A stretch of DNA of 64,000 nucleotides from positions 1 through 64,000 of the forward strand of contig NZ_FOQY01000008.1 in assembly GCF_900113865.1 (NCBI RefSeq), in the 5' to 3' direction. Source of the DNA: Streptosporangium canum. Lineage in GTDB: Bacteria > Actinomycetota > Actinomycetes > Streptosporangiales > Streptosporangiaceae. The translations under genes and the position numbers were made by a program. This document shows positions 17,083-25,591 of the stretch, piece after piece; position 1 is the stretch's first letter, and each line of letters begins with the position of its first letter. The notes below the pieces were generated by a model. The model was given only the letters and a program-made list of their open reading frames with translations. It had not been told where the DNA came from and searched no databases.

Positions 17083-18075
17083 GTGGCTGTTCCTTTTTGG
17101 GCATGGATTGCCGTCATCGGTGGCCTTCTCGTCGTCCTCGCCTTTGATCTGTGGATCGTCGACCGGGGCGAGCCGCGAGAATTCTCCCTGAAGCAGGCCG
17201 GTTACTGGGTCGCCTTCTATGTCGCCCTCGCGGTCGTCTTCGGCGTCGTATTGTGGATCTTCGCCGGGCCGACCCCGGCAGGCCAGTTCTTCGCCGGCTA
17301 CATCACCGAGTACAGCCTGAGCGTCGACAACCTCTTCGTCTTCTACATCATCATGACCCGCTTCGCGGTGCCCAAGATCCATCAGCACAAGGTGCTGCTG
17401 GTCGGCATCCTGATGGCGCTGGTCATGCGGGGCATCTTCATCGCCGTCGGCGCCGCCGCGCTGGCGAACTTCGGGTGGCTGTTCTACGTCTTCGGCCTGT
17501 TCCTGCTCTACACCGCGGTGCAGCTGATCCGCCAGCACGGCCAGGACGAGGACGACGTCCCGGAGAACCCGGTCCTGCGCTGGGCTCGGCGGGCGCTGCC
17601 GCACACCGACGACTACGTGGGCTCCAAGGTCGTCGTCAAGGTCGACGGCAAGCGGATGGTCACCCCGCTGCTGATCGTGATGATCGCCATCGGCACCACC
17701 GATCTGCTGTTCGCGCTCGACTCGATTCCCGCGATCTTCGGTCTCACCACCGACGCCTTCATCGTCTTCAGCGCCAACGCGTTCGCCCTGATGGGGCTGC
17801 GTCAGCTCTACTTCCTGCTGGGCGGTCTGCTGCAGCGCCTGGTCTACCTGAGCTACGGTCTCGCGTTCATCCTTGGTTTCATCGGGGTTAAGCTGATTCT
17901 CGAGGCGCTGCACTCCAGTGGCGTGTCCTGGGCACCCGAGGTGCCGATCTGGCTGTCGTTGTCGGTCATCGGCGTCACTATGGTGATCACCACTGCGGCC
18001 AGCCTGATCAAGGCCCGTCGCGACGGACGCGAAAGCAAGGAAATCACCACCTCCGCGAGTGGCAAGCAGGGCTAG
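17083..18075 (+). CDS. TerC-family membrane protein (probable Mn2+ exporter)
   Basis: Protein of 330 residues with about nine hydrophobic segments. TerC hallmarks include EYSLSVDNLFVFYIIM and the repeated acidic motif TDLLFALDSIPAIFGLTTDAF, whose membrane Asp residues are conserved. A polar loop (~150-190) separates the halves. Relatives such as Alx and MeeF/MeeY export Mn2+ or metallate exported proteins; older annotations say tellurium resistance. GTG 17083 is chosen because GGAGGG lies 9 bases upstream, inside the riboswitch switching helix. Control by the leader riboswitch makes manganese homeostasis the best interpretation. Confidence 0.9.
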   Translation: MAVPFWAWIAVIGGLLVVLAFDLWIVDRGEPREFSLKQAGYWVAFYVALAVVFGVVLWIFAGPTPAGQFFAGYITEYSLSVDNLFVFYIIMTRFAVPKIHQHKVLLVGILMALVMRGIFIAVGAAALANFGWLFYVFGLFLLYTAVQLIRQHGQDEDDVPENPVLRWARRALPHTDDYVGSKVVVKVDGKRMVTPLLIVMIAIGTTDLLFALDSIPAIFGLTTDAFIVFSANAFALMGLRQLYFLLGGLLQRLVYLSYGLAFILGFIGVKLILEALHSSGVSWAPEVPIWLSLSVIGVTMVITTAASLIKARRDGRESKEITTSASGKQG

Positions 18076-18142
18076 CGGATCGGCGCGTGAGCGGCTTTGC
18101 TTGTCTAGTTGCGCCGCATAAGGGCTGAGAGATGGGTAGCAT

Positions 18143-18158
18143 CCTGCCCCAAGGCAGG
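18143..18158 (+). other. short hairpin between terC and psd
   Basis: A 6-bp GC stem (CCTGCC/GGCAGG) with a CCAA loop lies in the 127-base gap after terC. It could be a weak terminator or leader structure for psd. Nothing else was recognised in the gap. Confidence 0.35.
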
Positions 18159-18202
18159 TAGACATACCGGTCTAATGCCGCAAGACATCACAAAGGTTCC
18201 CT

Positions 18203-18850
18203 GTGTCCCACGATTCAGCAAGCCACCAGCCAGGCCGGGTACGGCTGGCACGTGGCGTCTCCCCGTGGTTGCTCCCGACTGTGACCGCCGCCGCAGTGAC
18301 CTCACTGCTCAGCCGCCGCGACCGGCGCTGGGCGCTGGCGGCGGCCCCCCTGGCCGCGCTCACCGGTGGCATGCTCTGGTTCTTCCGCGACCCCGAGCGC
18401 ACGCCGGGACCGGCGAGGATCCTGTCGCCCGCCGACGGCGTGGTGCAGAGCATCGACCCCTGGCCGGACGGCCGCACAAGGGTGGCCATCTTCATGAGCC
18501 CCCTGGACGTGCACGTCAACCGTGCGCCGCTGGCCGGCACGGTGACCTCGGTGGAGCACGTGGCCGGAGGGTTCGTGCCCGCCTTCAACAAGGACAGCGA
18601 CAAGAACGAGCGGGTCGTGTGGCACCTGGACACCGCGCTCGGCGACATCGAGCTGGTCCAGATCGCCGGTGCGGTCGCGCGCCGCATCGTGCCCTACCTG
18701 GCGGCCGGGGCGAAGGTGGCCAAGGCCGAGAGGATCGGGCTCATCCGGCTCGGCTCGCGCGTGGACCTCTATCTTCCCGAGGGAATCGTTCCCGCCGTGT
18801 CGGTCGGCCAGCGGACCGTCGCGGGGGTGACGGCTCTTGACCACGGCTGA
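18203..18850 (+). CDS. psd: phosphatidylserine decarboxylase (short form)
   Basis: Protein of 215 residues, the length of the short PSD proenzyme type. It makes phosphatidylethanolamine from phosphatidylserine with a pyruvoyl cofactor. The self-cleavage motif is RLGSR, with cleavage between G184 and S185. Other conserved parts are the N-terminal hydrophobic stretch (WLLPTVTAAAVTSLL), WFFRDPERTP, SPADGVV and FMSPLDVHVNRAP (with the catalytic His). GTG 18203 with AAAGG nearby. Its end overlaps pssA by 14 bases, so the synthase and the decarboxylase acting on its product are made together. Confidence 0.93.
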   Translation: MSHDSASHQPGRVRLARGVSPWLLPTVTAAAVTSLLSRRDRRWALAAAPLAALTGGMLWFFRDPERTPGPARILSPADGVVQSIDPWPDGRTRVAIFMSPLDVHVNRAPLAGTVTSVEHVAGGFVPAFNKDSDKNERVVWHLDTALGDIELVQIAGAVARRIVPYLAAGAKVAKAERIGLIRLGSRVDLYLPEGIVPAVSVGQRTVAGVTALDHG

Positions 18851-19667
18851 CGCGAGCTGGCCGCTGGACGAGACGGACGACGAGCCCCGGGGGCCCGTCG
18901 GCAAGGCGTTCCGGCTCTCGGCGGCTGACTCCCTCTCCCTCGGCAACGCGCTGTGCGGCTTCCTCGCGGTCTGCGTGCTGGCCTGGTCGGCGATCAACCA
19001 GCTCCAGACGAACGGGAAGTTCGCGGCCGTTCCCCAGTTCTTCGGCACCGCGGTGGTGCTGCTCCTGATCGGCGCCACCTGCGACCTGTTCGACGGCCTG
19101 GTGGCCCGCAAGTTCCGCGCCTCGGCGATGGGGGCCGAGCTGGACAACCTGGCCGATGTGATCAGCTTCGGCTTCGCCCCCGCCTTCATGGTGGTCATCT
19201 GGGGCGGCTTCACCCAGAAGGTGCCGTTCCCACTGGTGATGGTCGCCGCGGCCTCGGTGCTGCTGGCCGGAGTCATCCGGCTTGCCCGCTTCGCCTGCGT
19301 GAAGACCACGAGCGGTGACTTCATGGGCCTGCCCATCCCGATGGGCGCCATGACGGTGGTCTCGATCGTGCTGCTGTTCCCGCCGTCGATCGTGACCCTG
19401 CTGCCCATCTTCGGTGTGGCCTACCTCATGGTCAGCCGGATCGAGTATCCCAAGCCCAAGGGCAACCTGGCCGCCGCCGTGCTGGCCTGGATGATGATCA
19501 ACGTCGCCTGCCTCACCATCTGGGCCGCGGGTCTGGCCGGTGGCGACACGCTGATCAAGGTCGGCGCCTTGATGCAGGTGACCATCGTGGCCGCCATCCC
19601 GCTGCGCGTCCTGATGTTCAAGCGGGAGAAGCGCAAGGAGCGCAAGGAGTCGGAGAGCATCAGCTGA
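18837..19667 (+). CDS. pssA: CDP-diacylglycerol-serine O-phosphatidyltransferase
   Basis: Protein of 276 residues of the CDP-alcohol phosphatidyltransferase family. The signature D-x2-D-G-x2-A-R-x7-G-x3-D-x3-D is intact from D83 to D107 (DLFDGLVARKFRASAMGAEL, then D103 and D107). About eight membrane helices. It condenses CDP-diacylglycerol with serine; the paired psd then gives phosphatidylethanolamine. The TTG start at 18837 overlaps psd and has GGGGGTGA upstream. The C-terminus is a Lys/Arg/Glu-rich cytoplasmic tail. Followed by a strong hairpin. Confidence 0.92.
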   Translation: MTTADASWPLDETDDEPRGPVGKAFRLSAADSLSLGNALCGFLAVCVLAWSAINQLQTNGKFAAVPQFFGTAVVLLLIGATCDLFDGLVARKFRASAMGAELDNLADVISFGFAPAFMVVIWGGFTQKVPFPLVMVAAASVLLAGVIRLARFACVKTTSGDFMGLPIPMGAMTVVSIVLLFPPSIVTLLPIFGVAYLMVSRIEYPKPKGNLAAAVLAWMMINVACLTIWAAGLAGGDTLIKVGALMQVTIVAAIPLRVLMFKREKRKERKESESIS

Positions 19668-19674
19668 CGGACGA

Positions 19675-19712
19675 CGGCACACGGCCCGCCGGAGGCGGAC
19701 CGCCGTGTGCCG
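19675..19712 (+). terminator. hairpin terminator after pssA
   Basis: Perfect 11-bp arms (CGGCACACGGC at 19675-19685, complement at 19702-19712) begin 8 bases after the pssA stop, with no U tract. Confidence 0.75.
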
Positions 19713-19797
19713 ATGTCCGTACCGCCCGCGCGGAGGCCGGGCCCGCGCGGGCGCCGCGGCGGATCGGGCCATGCGGGCCGTGCGGGCCTTCGGCCGT

Positions 19798-19832
19798 CCG
19801 CACGGCTGACGCCCCGGGCGTCGGCCGTGCGG
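19798..19832. terminator. hairpin terminator between convergent genes
   Basis: CCGCACGGC (19798-19806) plus GACGCC (19808-19813) pair with GGCGTC (19817-19822) plus GCCGTGCGG (19824-19832), interrupted only by a T/G mismatch. It sits 10 bases from the MBL gene stop and probably terminates the minus-strand operon. Confidence 0.7.
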
Positions 19833-19842
19833 GGGAGAGCGG

Positions 19843-20484
19843 CTACCAGCCGCGCTCCCGCCACTGCGGCAGTGAGGGGCGCTCGGCGCCCAGCGTGGTG
19901 TCCTTGCCGTGGCCCGGGTAGACCCAGGTCTCGTCGGGCAGCCGGTCGAAGAGGCGCTCCGACACGTCGGTGAAGAGCTGGGCGAAGCGCTCCGGGTCCT
20001 TGTTGGTGTTGCCGACGCCGCCGGGGAACAGCGAGTCGCCGGTGAACAGGTGGCCGGGGTGGTGCAGGGCGATCGAGCCCGGCGTGTGCCCGCGCAGGTG
20101 GATCACCTCAAGTGTGACCGCGCCGACGGTGATCCGGTCGCCGTGTTCCACCTCCAGGTCCACCGGCACCGGCAGCGCCGCCGCGTCGAGCGCGTGCGCG
20201 ATCACCGTCGCGCCCGTCGCCGCGGCGACCTGCTCCAGGGCCTGCCAGTGGTCGCCGTGCTGGTGGGTAGTAATGATCTTGCTGATCGGCCGGTCGCCGA
20301 TGAGCGCCAGCAGGCGGTCGGCGTCGGCGGCGGCGTCGATGAGCGCGCCGTCGCCGGTGTCGTTGCACCGCACCAGGTAGGCGTTGTTGTCGAACGGGCC
20401 GACGGCCAGCTTGGAGATCGTCAGAGCGGGCAGCTCCCGCACGTCGGCGGGACCGCCGACCTGCACGTCACCGGTGTACGTCAC
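19843..20484 (-). CDS. MBL-fold hydrolase, glyoxalase-II-like
   Basis: Protein of 213 residues with motif THQHGDH (H74, H76, D78, H79), then HLRGHTPGSIALH and LFTGDSLFPGGVG, and a final YPGHGKDTT that completes the binuclear metal site. This is the hydroxyacylglutathione-hydrolase-like subgroup. In an organism using mycothiol the thioester may be a mycothiol conjugate (inference). GTG 20484 is chosen for CGAGGAG 5 bases upstream. It overlaps the mycothiol-dependent gene stop as GTGA, so the two are coupled, which supports a shared thiol-detoxification role. Confidence 0.88.
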   Translation of the reverse strand: MTYTGDVQVGGPADVRELPALTISKLAVGPFDNNAYLVRCNDTGDGALIDAAADADRLLALIGDRPISKIITTHQHGDHWQALEQVAAATGATVIAHALDAAALPVPVDLEVEHGDRITVGAVTLEVIHLRGHTPGSIALHHPGHLFTGDSLFPGGVGNTNKDPERFAQLFTDVSERLFDRLPDETWVYPGHGKDTTLGAERPSLPQWRERGW

Positions 20485-21293
20485 GGATACTCCTCGGGCG
20501 GGGTAGCGGGCAGGTGAGGAGGCGCGAGCACGGTCAGCCACGGCGGCGGCGCGGGCAGTGGCCCGGCGTCGGCCACGGCGGGCCGGTTGCCGCTGGCCCC
20601 CTCCGGCATCACCCTAAGCCCCGCTCCCGACGAGCGGCCGGTCAGCCAGCCCAGCAGGGCCCAGGCGTCGCCCTGCAGCACGGGTCCCGACCCCAGCTCC
20701 CGCCAGACCTGGTGGTGCTTGTCGCCGTCCTTGACCTCCTCGACCACGATCTCGCTGACCGTGCTGAGCTCGTGCGGCCAGCAGACCATCGCGTCGTGCA
20801 GATCCCTGCGGACGAACGCCTCCGGCCAGTCGGCGCACTCGTAGCCCGCCCCCAGGTCCACATGGTGCACCTCGACCTCGCGCACCCGCCGGACCAGTAC
20901 GTACCAGGCCGGATGGTCGGGCGGGCGCATGCCGCCCACCATCGCCGACCATCCCTCGGCGGGCATCGCGGCGAGCGCCCCGGCCAGCCGCGCCGCGCTC
21001 TCCTCCAGGTCGGCCAGCTGCTCCTTCGCCGGCCGTACGGCTCCCGTCTCGATCTCCGCGTCGCGTGAACCCGGATCGGGGTACTGCGGGGTCCGGACAC
21101 CGGTCCTGGCCCACGTGGCCAGGTTGACGAGGCTGTCGGCGTTGCGGGAGAGGTGGGTCAGTAGGTGCCCCCTGCTCCAGCCGGGCAGCCGGGAGGGGGC
21201 GCTGACATCGGCGTCGGACAGCCCGGCGGCGGTGGCGAGGAGACGGGCGGTGGAGCCGGTCAGCTCGGTAGTGAGCGTTTCTATGACATCCAT
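20481..21293 (-). CDS. mycothiol-dependent maleylpyruvate isomerase family protein
   Basis: Protein of 270 residues. The N-terminal ~150 residues show the DinB/MDMPI fold: the helix GWSRGHLLTHLSRNADSLVNL with its metal-binding His, and REVEVHHVDLGAGY carrying the other His ligands. The C-terminal domain is the smaller SCP2-like/MDMPI-C part. Family members use mycothiol as cofactor or conjugate it to electrophiles; the substrate is unknown. It is coupled to the glyoxalase-II-like gene downstream. The ATG start at 21293 is well placed and divergent from uvrA. Confidence 0.85.
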   Translation of the reverse strand: MDVIETLTTELTGSTARLLATAAGLSDADVSAPSRLPGWSRGHLLTHLSRNADSLVNLATWARTGVRTPQYPDPGSRDAEIETGAVRPAKEQLADLEESAARLAGALAAMPAEGWSAMVGGMRPPDHPAWYVLVRRVREVEVHHVDLGAGYECADWPEAFVRRDLHDAMVCWPHELSTVSEIVVEEVKDGDKHHQVWRELGSGPVLQGDAWALLGWLTGRSSGAGLRVMPEGASGNRPAVADAGPLPAPPPWLTVLAPPHLPATPPEEYP

Positions 21294-21526
21294 CCCCTCA
21301 CTCCATCATCGGGACAGGGGCCGGGGCCAGGGCATAAACCACCGTGTCCCCGTGGTTGGAACATGTGGCCGAACCGTCAAGTGTCCCGTGGGGCCCACCG
21401 GAAGGCCGTAGTCTGGAGAAGGCGGGGAAACCCTCGGCCCCGAGACGTGGCTCCGAAAATTGTCGGACCCCGTCGCTAGTCTTCCCGCGACCGCTCTTAA
21501 CCCTCTACAACGACGTCGGGACTGCT

Positions 21527-24367
21527 GTGGCTGACCGCCTCATCGTGCGTGGCGCACGTGAACACAACCTCAAGGACGTCTCGCTGGACCTCCCGCGGGA
21601 CTCTCTGATCGTCTTCACCGGACTGTCCGGTTCGGGCAAGTCCAGTCTGGCCTTCGACACCATCTTCGCCGAGGGCCAGCGGCGCTATGTCGAATCACTG
21701 TCGGCCTACGCCCGCCAGTTCCTCGGGCAGATGGACAAGCCCGACGTCGACTTCATCGAGGGGCTCTCGCCCGCGGTGTCGATCGACCAGAAGTCGACGA
21801 GCCGCAACCCGCGCTCGACGGTCGGCACGATCACGGAGGTCTACGACTACCTCCGGCTGCTCTGGGCGCGCATCGGCAAGCCGCACTGCCCGCAGTGCGG
21901 CCGCACGATCGCCCGGCAGAGCCCCGAGCAGATCGTCGACCGGGTGATGGAGCTCGCGGAGGGCACCCGCTTCCAGGTGCTCGCCCCCGTGATCCGCGGC
22001 CGTAAGGGCGAATACGCCGAGCTCTTCAGCCAGCTCCAGGCCAAGGGCTTCGCCCGGGCCCGCGTCGACGGCACGGTGGTCCGGCTGGACGAGCCGCCGA
22101 CGCTGAAGAAGCAGGAGAAGCACGACATCGAGGTGATCGTCGACCGTCTCGCGGTGAAGGAGGGCGCGCGCAGCCGCCTCACCGGCTCCGTGGAGACCGC
22201 CCTGCAGCTGTCCGGGGGCACGATCACGCTGGAGTTCGTCGACCTGCCGGACGACGACCCCAACCGTGAGCGCTTCTACTCCGAGCACCTCTACTGCCCC
22301 TACGACGACCTGTCGTTCGAGGAGATGGAGCCCCGCTCGTTCTCCTTCAACTCGCCCTTCGGCGCCTGCCCCGAGTGCACCGGCCTCGGAGTGCGGATGG
22401 AGGTCGACCCCGACCTGATCGTGCCCGACCCGGAGACGGCCCTGGGCGACGGCGCGATCTCCCCATGGGCCGGCGGCCACACCAGCGACTACTTCGTCCG
22501 CCTCGTCGAGGCGCTCGGCCTCGCGATGGGGTTCAAGCTCACCACCCCCTGGGAGAAGCTCCCCAGGAAGGCGCAGCACGCCCTGCTGCACGGTCACGAC
22601 GAGCAGGTCCACGTCCGCTACAGCAACCGCTACGGCCGTGAGCGCTCCTACTACACCGCCTTCGAGGGGGCCATCCCCTGGGTGCAGCGCCGTCATGCCG
22701 AGTCCGAGAGCGACGGCATGCGGGAGAAGTACGAAGGCTACATGCGGGAGATCCCGTGCCCGGCCTGCAAGGGGGCCAGGCTCAAGCCGGTCTCGCTGGC
22801 CGTCACGGTGGAGGACCGCTCGATCGCCGACGTCTCGGCGATGTCGATCGGCGAGTGCGCGAGGTTCCTGGCCGGGCTCCAGCTGTCCGACCGGGACATG
22901 CAGATCGCCGAACGGGTGGTCAAGGAGATCAACGCCCGGATGGGCTTCCTGCTGGACGTGGGTCTCGACTACCTGACCATGGACCGCGCGTCGGGCACCC
23001 TCGCCGGCGGCGAGGCCCAGCGCATCCGGCTGGCCACCCAGATCGGCTCCGGCCTGGTCGGCGTGCTCTACGTGCTCGACGAGCCGTCCATCGGCCTGCA
23101 CCAGCGTGACAACCAGCGGCTGCTGGAGACCCTGATCCGGCTGCGGGACATGGGCAACACGCTCATCGTGGTCGAGCACGACGAGGACACCATCGCCGCC
23201 GCCGACTGGGTGGTGGACATCGGTCCCGGCGCCGGCGAGCACGGTGGCCAGGTCGTCGTCTCGGGCACGGTCGCGGAGCTGCTGGCCTCCGAGGACTCGA
23301 TGACCGGCGCCTACCTGTCCGGGCGCAGGACCATCGCCATTCCCGCCAAGCGCCGCAAGCGCGACAGGAAGCGGCAGATCACGGTGAAGGGCGCCCGCGA
23401 GCACAACCTCAAGGGCGTGGACGTGGAGTTCCCGCTCGGGGTGTTCACCGCGGTCACCGGTGTCTCGGGGTCGGGCAAGTCCACGCTGGTCAACGACATC
23501 CTCTACAACGCCCTGGCCAAGGAGCTGAACGGCGCGCGCACCGTCCCGGGCCGTCACTCGCGGGTCAACGGGATGGACCTCGTCGACAAGGTCGTGCACG
23601 TGGACCAGTCGCCGATCGGCCGCACCCCCCGCTCGAACCCGGCGACCTACACCGGCGTCTTCGACAAGGTGCGCGACCTGTTCGCGCAGACCACCGAGGC
23701 CAAGGTCCGGGGCTACCAGAAGGGCCGGTTCAGCTTCAACGTCAAGGGCGGTCGCTGCGAGGCCTGCTCGGGCGACGGCACGATCAAGATCGAGATGAAC
23801 TTCCTGCCGGACGTCTACGTGCCGTGTGAGGTCTGTCACGGGGCGCGCTACAACCGGGAGACGCTGGAGGTCCACTACAAGGGCAAGACGATCTCCGAGG
23901 TGCTCGACATGCCGATCGAGGAGGCCCTGGGCTTCTTCGACGCCATCCCGTCCATCAAGCGCTACCTCCAGACGCTGAACGACGTCGGCCTGGGCTACGT
24001 CCGGCTGGGCCAGCCGGCCACGACGCTGTCGGGCGGCGAGGCCCAGCGCGTCAAGCTCGCCTCGGAGCTGCAGCGCCGCTCCACCGGCCGGACGATCTAC
24101 GTGCTGGACGAGCCGACCACCGGCCTGCACTTCGAGGACATCCGGCGGCTGCTGGGCGTGCTCGGCAAGCTCGTGGACGGCGGTAACACGGTCATCGTCA
24201 TCGAGCACAACCTCGACGTGATCAAGACCGCCGACTGGCTGATCGACATGGGCCCGGAGGGGGGCTCCCGGGGCGGCAGCGTGCTCGCCACCGGCACGCC
24301 CGAGGAGGTCGCCCTGGTCGACGACAGCCACACCGGCCGTTTCCTGCGGAAGATCCTCGGTACCTGA
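21527..24367 (+). CDS. uvrA: excinuclease ABC subunit A
   Basis: Protein of 946 residues, the damage-recognition ATPase of nucleotide excision repair. It has two ABC ATPase modules: Walker [10 protein letters not shown] (from residue 33) and [13 protein letters not shown]; signatures [12 protein letters not shown] and [12 protein letters not shown]. Zinc-binding Cys pairs appear in CPQCGR, CPACKG, CEACSG and CEVCHG. GTG 21527 is chosen because family sequence ([17 protein letters not shown]) starts there; the ~60 upstream in-frame residues are non-homologous. uvrC lies 1.2 kb downstream, with two Rieske genes between. Confidence 0.96.
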   Translation: MADRLIVRGAREHNLKDVSLDLPRDSLIVFTGLSGSGKSSLAFDTIFAEGQRRYVESLSAYARQFLGQMDKPDVDFIEGLSPAVSIDQKSTSRNPRSTVGTITEVYDYLRLLWARIGKPHCPQCGRTIARQSPEQIVDRVMELAEGTRFQVLAPVIRGRKGEYAELFSQLQAKGFARARVDGTVVRLDEPPTLKKQEKHDIEVIVDRLAVKEGARSRLTGSVETALQLSGGTITLEFVDLPDDDPNRERFYSEHLYCPYDDLSFEEMEPRSFSFNSPFGACPECTGLGVRMEVDPDLIVPDPETALGDGAISPWAGGHTSDYFVRLVEALGLAMGFKLTTPWEKLPRKAQHALLHGHDEQVHVRYSNRYGRERSYYTAFEGAIPWVQRRHAESESDGMREKYEGYMREIPCPACKGARLKPVSLAVTVEDRSIADVSAMSIGECARFLAGLQLSDRDMQIAERVVKEINARMGFLLDVGLDYLTMDRASGTLAGGEAQRIRLATQIGSGLVGVLYVLDEPSIGLHQRDNQRLLETLIRLRDMGNTLIVVEHDEDTIAAADWVVDIGPGAGEHGGQVVVSGTVAELLASEDSMTGAYLSGRRTIAIPAKRRKRDRKRQITVKGAREHNLKGVDVEFPLGVFTAVTGVSGSGKSTLVNDILYNALAKELNGARTVPGRHSRVNGMDLVDKVVHVDQSPIGRTPRSNPATYTGVFDKVRDLFAQTTEAKVRGYQKGRFSFNVKGGRCEACSGDGTIKIEMNFLPDVYVPCEVCHGARYNRETLEVHYKGKTISEVLDMPIEEALGFFDAIPSIKRYLQTLNDVGLGYVRLGQPATTLSGGEAQRVKLASELQRRSTGRTIYVLDEPTTGLHFEDIRRLLGVLGKLVDGGNTVIVIEHNLDVIKTADWLIDMGPEGGSRGGSVLATGTPEEVALVDDSHTGRFLRKILGT

Positions 24368-24380
24368 GGCCGGATGCGAG

Positions 24381-24421
24381 ACCGGGCCTGCGCGTCAATA
24401 CCCTTGACGCGTAGGCCCGGT
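24381..24421 (+). terminator. hairpin terminator after uvrA
   Basis: 18-bp arms (24381-24398 and 24404-24421, one G-U pair) with loop TACCC, 14 bases after the uvrA stop. Confidence 0.85.
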
Positions 24422-24451
24422 TTGGCGGGGGACATTGCGAGAAGGGCTGCA

Positions 24452-24877
24452 ATGAGCAGCAGTGAAGGTTCAAGCATGCCCACACGCAGGCATGTGATCG
24501 GCGCCACGGCGGCCGTGGCGTGCGGGGCCGCGCTCACCGGCTGCGCCGGTGGCGGGCCCGGCCCGGGTATCGTGCCGCCGGGCATCAAGGGGAAGGTCAT
24601 CGCCCAGACCGCCGACGTGCCGGTGGGCGGCGGCAAGGTCATCACCCAGTGGAAGATCGTGATCACCCAGCCCACCGCGGGGGTGTTCAAGGCGTTCACC
24701 GCGAGCTGTCCGCACAAGGGCTGCTCGGTCGCCCGGCCCGAGGACGGGATCATCCGCTGCCCCTGCCACGGCAGCGAGTTCGCCGCCGACTCCGGCAAGT
24801 GCCTCAAGGGCCCGGCGGGGGCGCCGCTGGTCGAGTTCGCGCTGAAGCTCGACGGCGACGGCATCGTGATCGTCTGA
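24452..24877 (+). CDS. Rieske [2Fe-2S] lipoprotein (copy 1)
   Basis: Protein of 141 residues. The N-terminus has a twin-arginine signal (PTRRHVIGATAAVACGAALT) ending in lipobox LTGC, so it should be exported folded with its cluster and anchored by lipid. The Rieske motifs are CPHKGC and CPCHGS, about 15 residues apart, with the ligands two Cys and two His. It resembles the soluble domain of QcrA-like Rieske proteins, but with no cytochrome b/c genes nearby it is an orphan electron carrier. ATG 24452 has AGAAGGG upstream; ATG 24476 is an alternative. It is paralogous to the next gene. Confidence 0.88.
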   Translation: MSSSEGSSMPTRRHVIGATAAVACGAALTGCAGGGPGPGIVPPGIKGKVIAQTADVPVGGGKVITQWKIVITQPTAGVFKAFTASCPHKGCSVARPEDGIIRCPCHGSEFAADSGKCLKGPAGAPLVEFALKLDGDGIVIV

Positions 24878-25024
24878 GGCCGTTCATCGGGATGGCCGCC
24901 CGGGACGGTGCCGGAGACACGCCGAGGGCGTATTTCTTCACAGTTTCCTGATGCCGGGTACGGCATGCTGAATCGGCACTGGGAGGGCGGCCGTACCTGA
25001 AGATGAGGACTCTGGAGGGTGACC

Positions 25025-25489
25025 ATGACTGATACGACACGTCGCGCGGTGATGCTGGGCGCGGGAGGCGCCGGGATGGCCGCGGTGCTGACCGCCTGCT
25101 CGGGGTACGGAGACCCCGCCGCCGATGGCGCGTCGGTGGCCGCGGCGCCGGCCTCCTCCGCTCCGGCGGGTTCGGGCGCGGACTCCGGGGCGGCGGCGGG
25201 GGCGGCGGCGCTGACCAAGACCGCTGACATCCCCGAGGGGGGCGGCAAGGTCTTCAAGGACCAGAAGGTGGTGGTGACCCAGCCGGCGGCCGGGCAGTTC
25301 AAGGCTTTCACCTCCGTCTGCCCCCACCAGGGATGTGACGTCGCGACCGTCTCGGGTGGCACGATCAACTGCCCGTGCCACGGCAGCAAGTTCAAGATCG
25401 CCGATGGCTCCGTCGCGAACGGCCCCGCCAAAAAGCCTCTCGCGGAGAAGGCGATCAAGGTCGAGGGTGACTCCATCACCCTCGCCTGA
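25025..25489 (+). CDS. Rieske [2Fe-2S] lipoprotein (copy 2)
   Basis: Protein of 154 residues with Tat-like start MTDTTRRAVMLGAGGAGM and lipobox LTAC, then a ~45-residue Ala/Ser/Gly linker and a Rieske domain with CPHQGC and CPCHGS. It aligns along its length with copy 1 (shared blocks: TADxPxGGGKV, VVTQPxAGxFKAFT), showing a tandem duplication, with the linker as the main difference. GGAGGG 6 bases before ATG 25025 sets the start. The partner and redox role are unknown. A 147-base gap separates it from copy 1, so it may have its own promoter. Confidence 0.88.
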   Translation: MTDTTRRAVMLGAGGAGMAAVLTACSGYGDPAADGASVAAAPASSAPAGSGADSGAAAGAAALTKTADIPEGGGKVFKDQKVVVTQPAAGQFKAFTSVCPHQGCDVATVSGGTINCPCHGSKFKIADGSVANGPAKKPLAEKAIKVEGDSITLA

Positions 25490-25495
25490 GCACCG

Positions 25496-25541
25496 CCCGC
25501 GGCGCCGGCGAGGGAGGGGGACCCGGCGCCGGCGCCGCGGG
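25496..25541 (+). terminator. GC-rich hairpin terminator after Rieske copy 2
   Basis: 14-bp arms around CCGCGGCGCCGGC (25496-25509) and its complement (25528-25541) flank an 18-base purine-rich loop, starting 7 bases after the stop. Confidence 0.65.
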
Positions 25542-25591
25542 GGTCCCGCGATGCGGGGACGGGTAGGGGTTCCGGAGAAGAGATCCTGTCG

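Noticed and set aside
18118..18185. CTGAGA followed by GGTCTAATGCC upstream of psd, suggesting a TPP riboswitch.
   Set aside because: The GAACCTGATC block and the matching helices are missing, and psd is not a thiamine gene.
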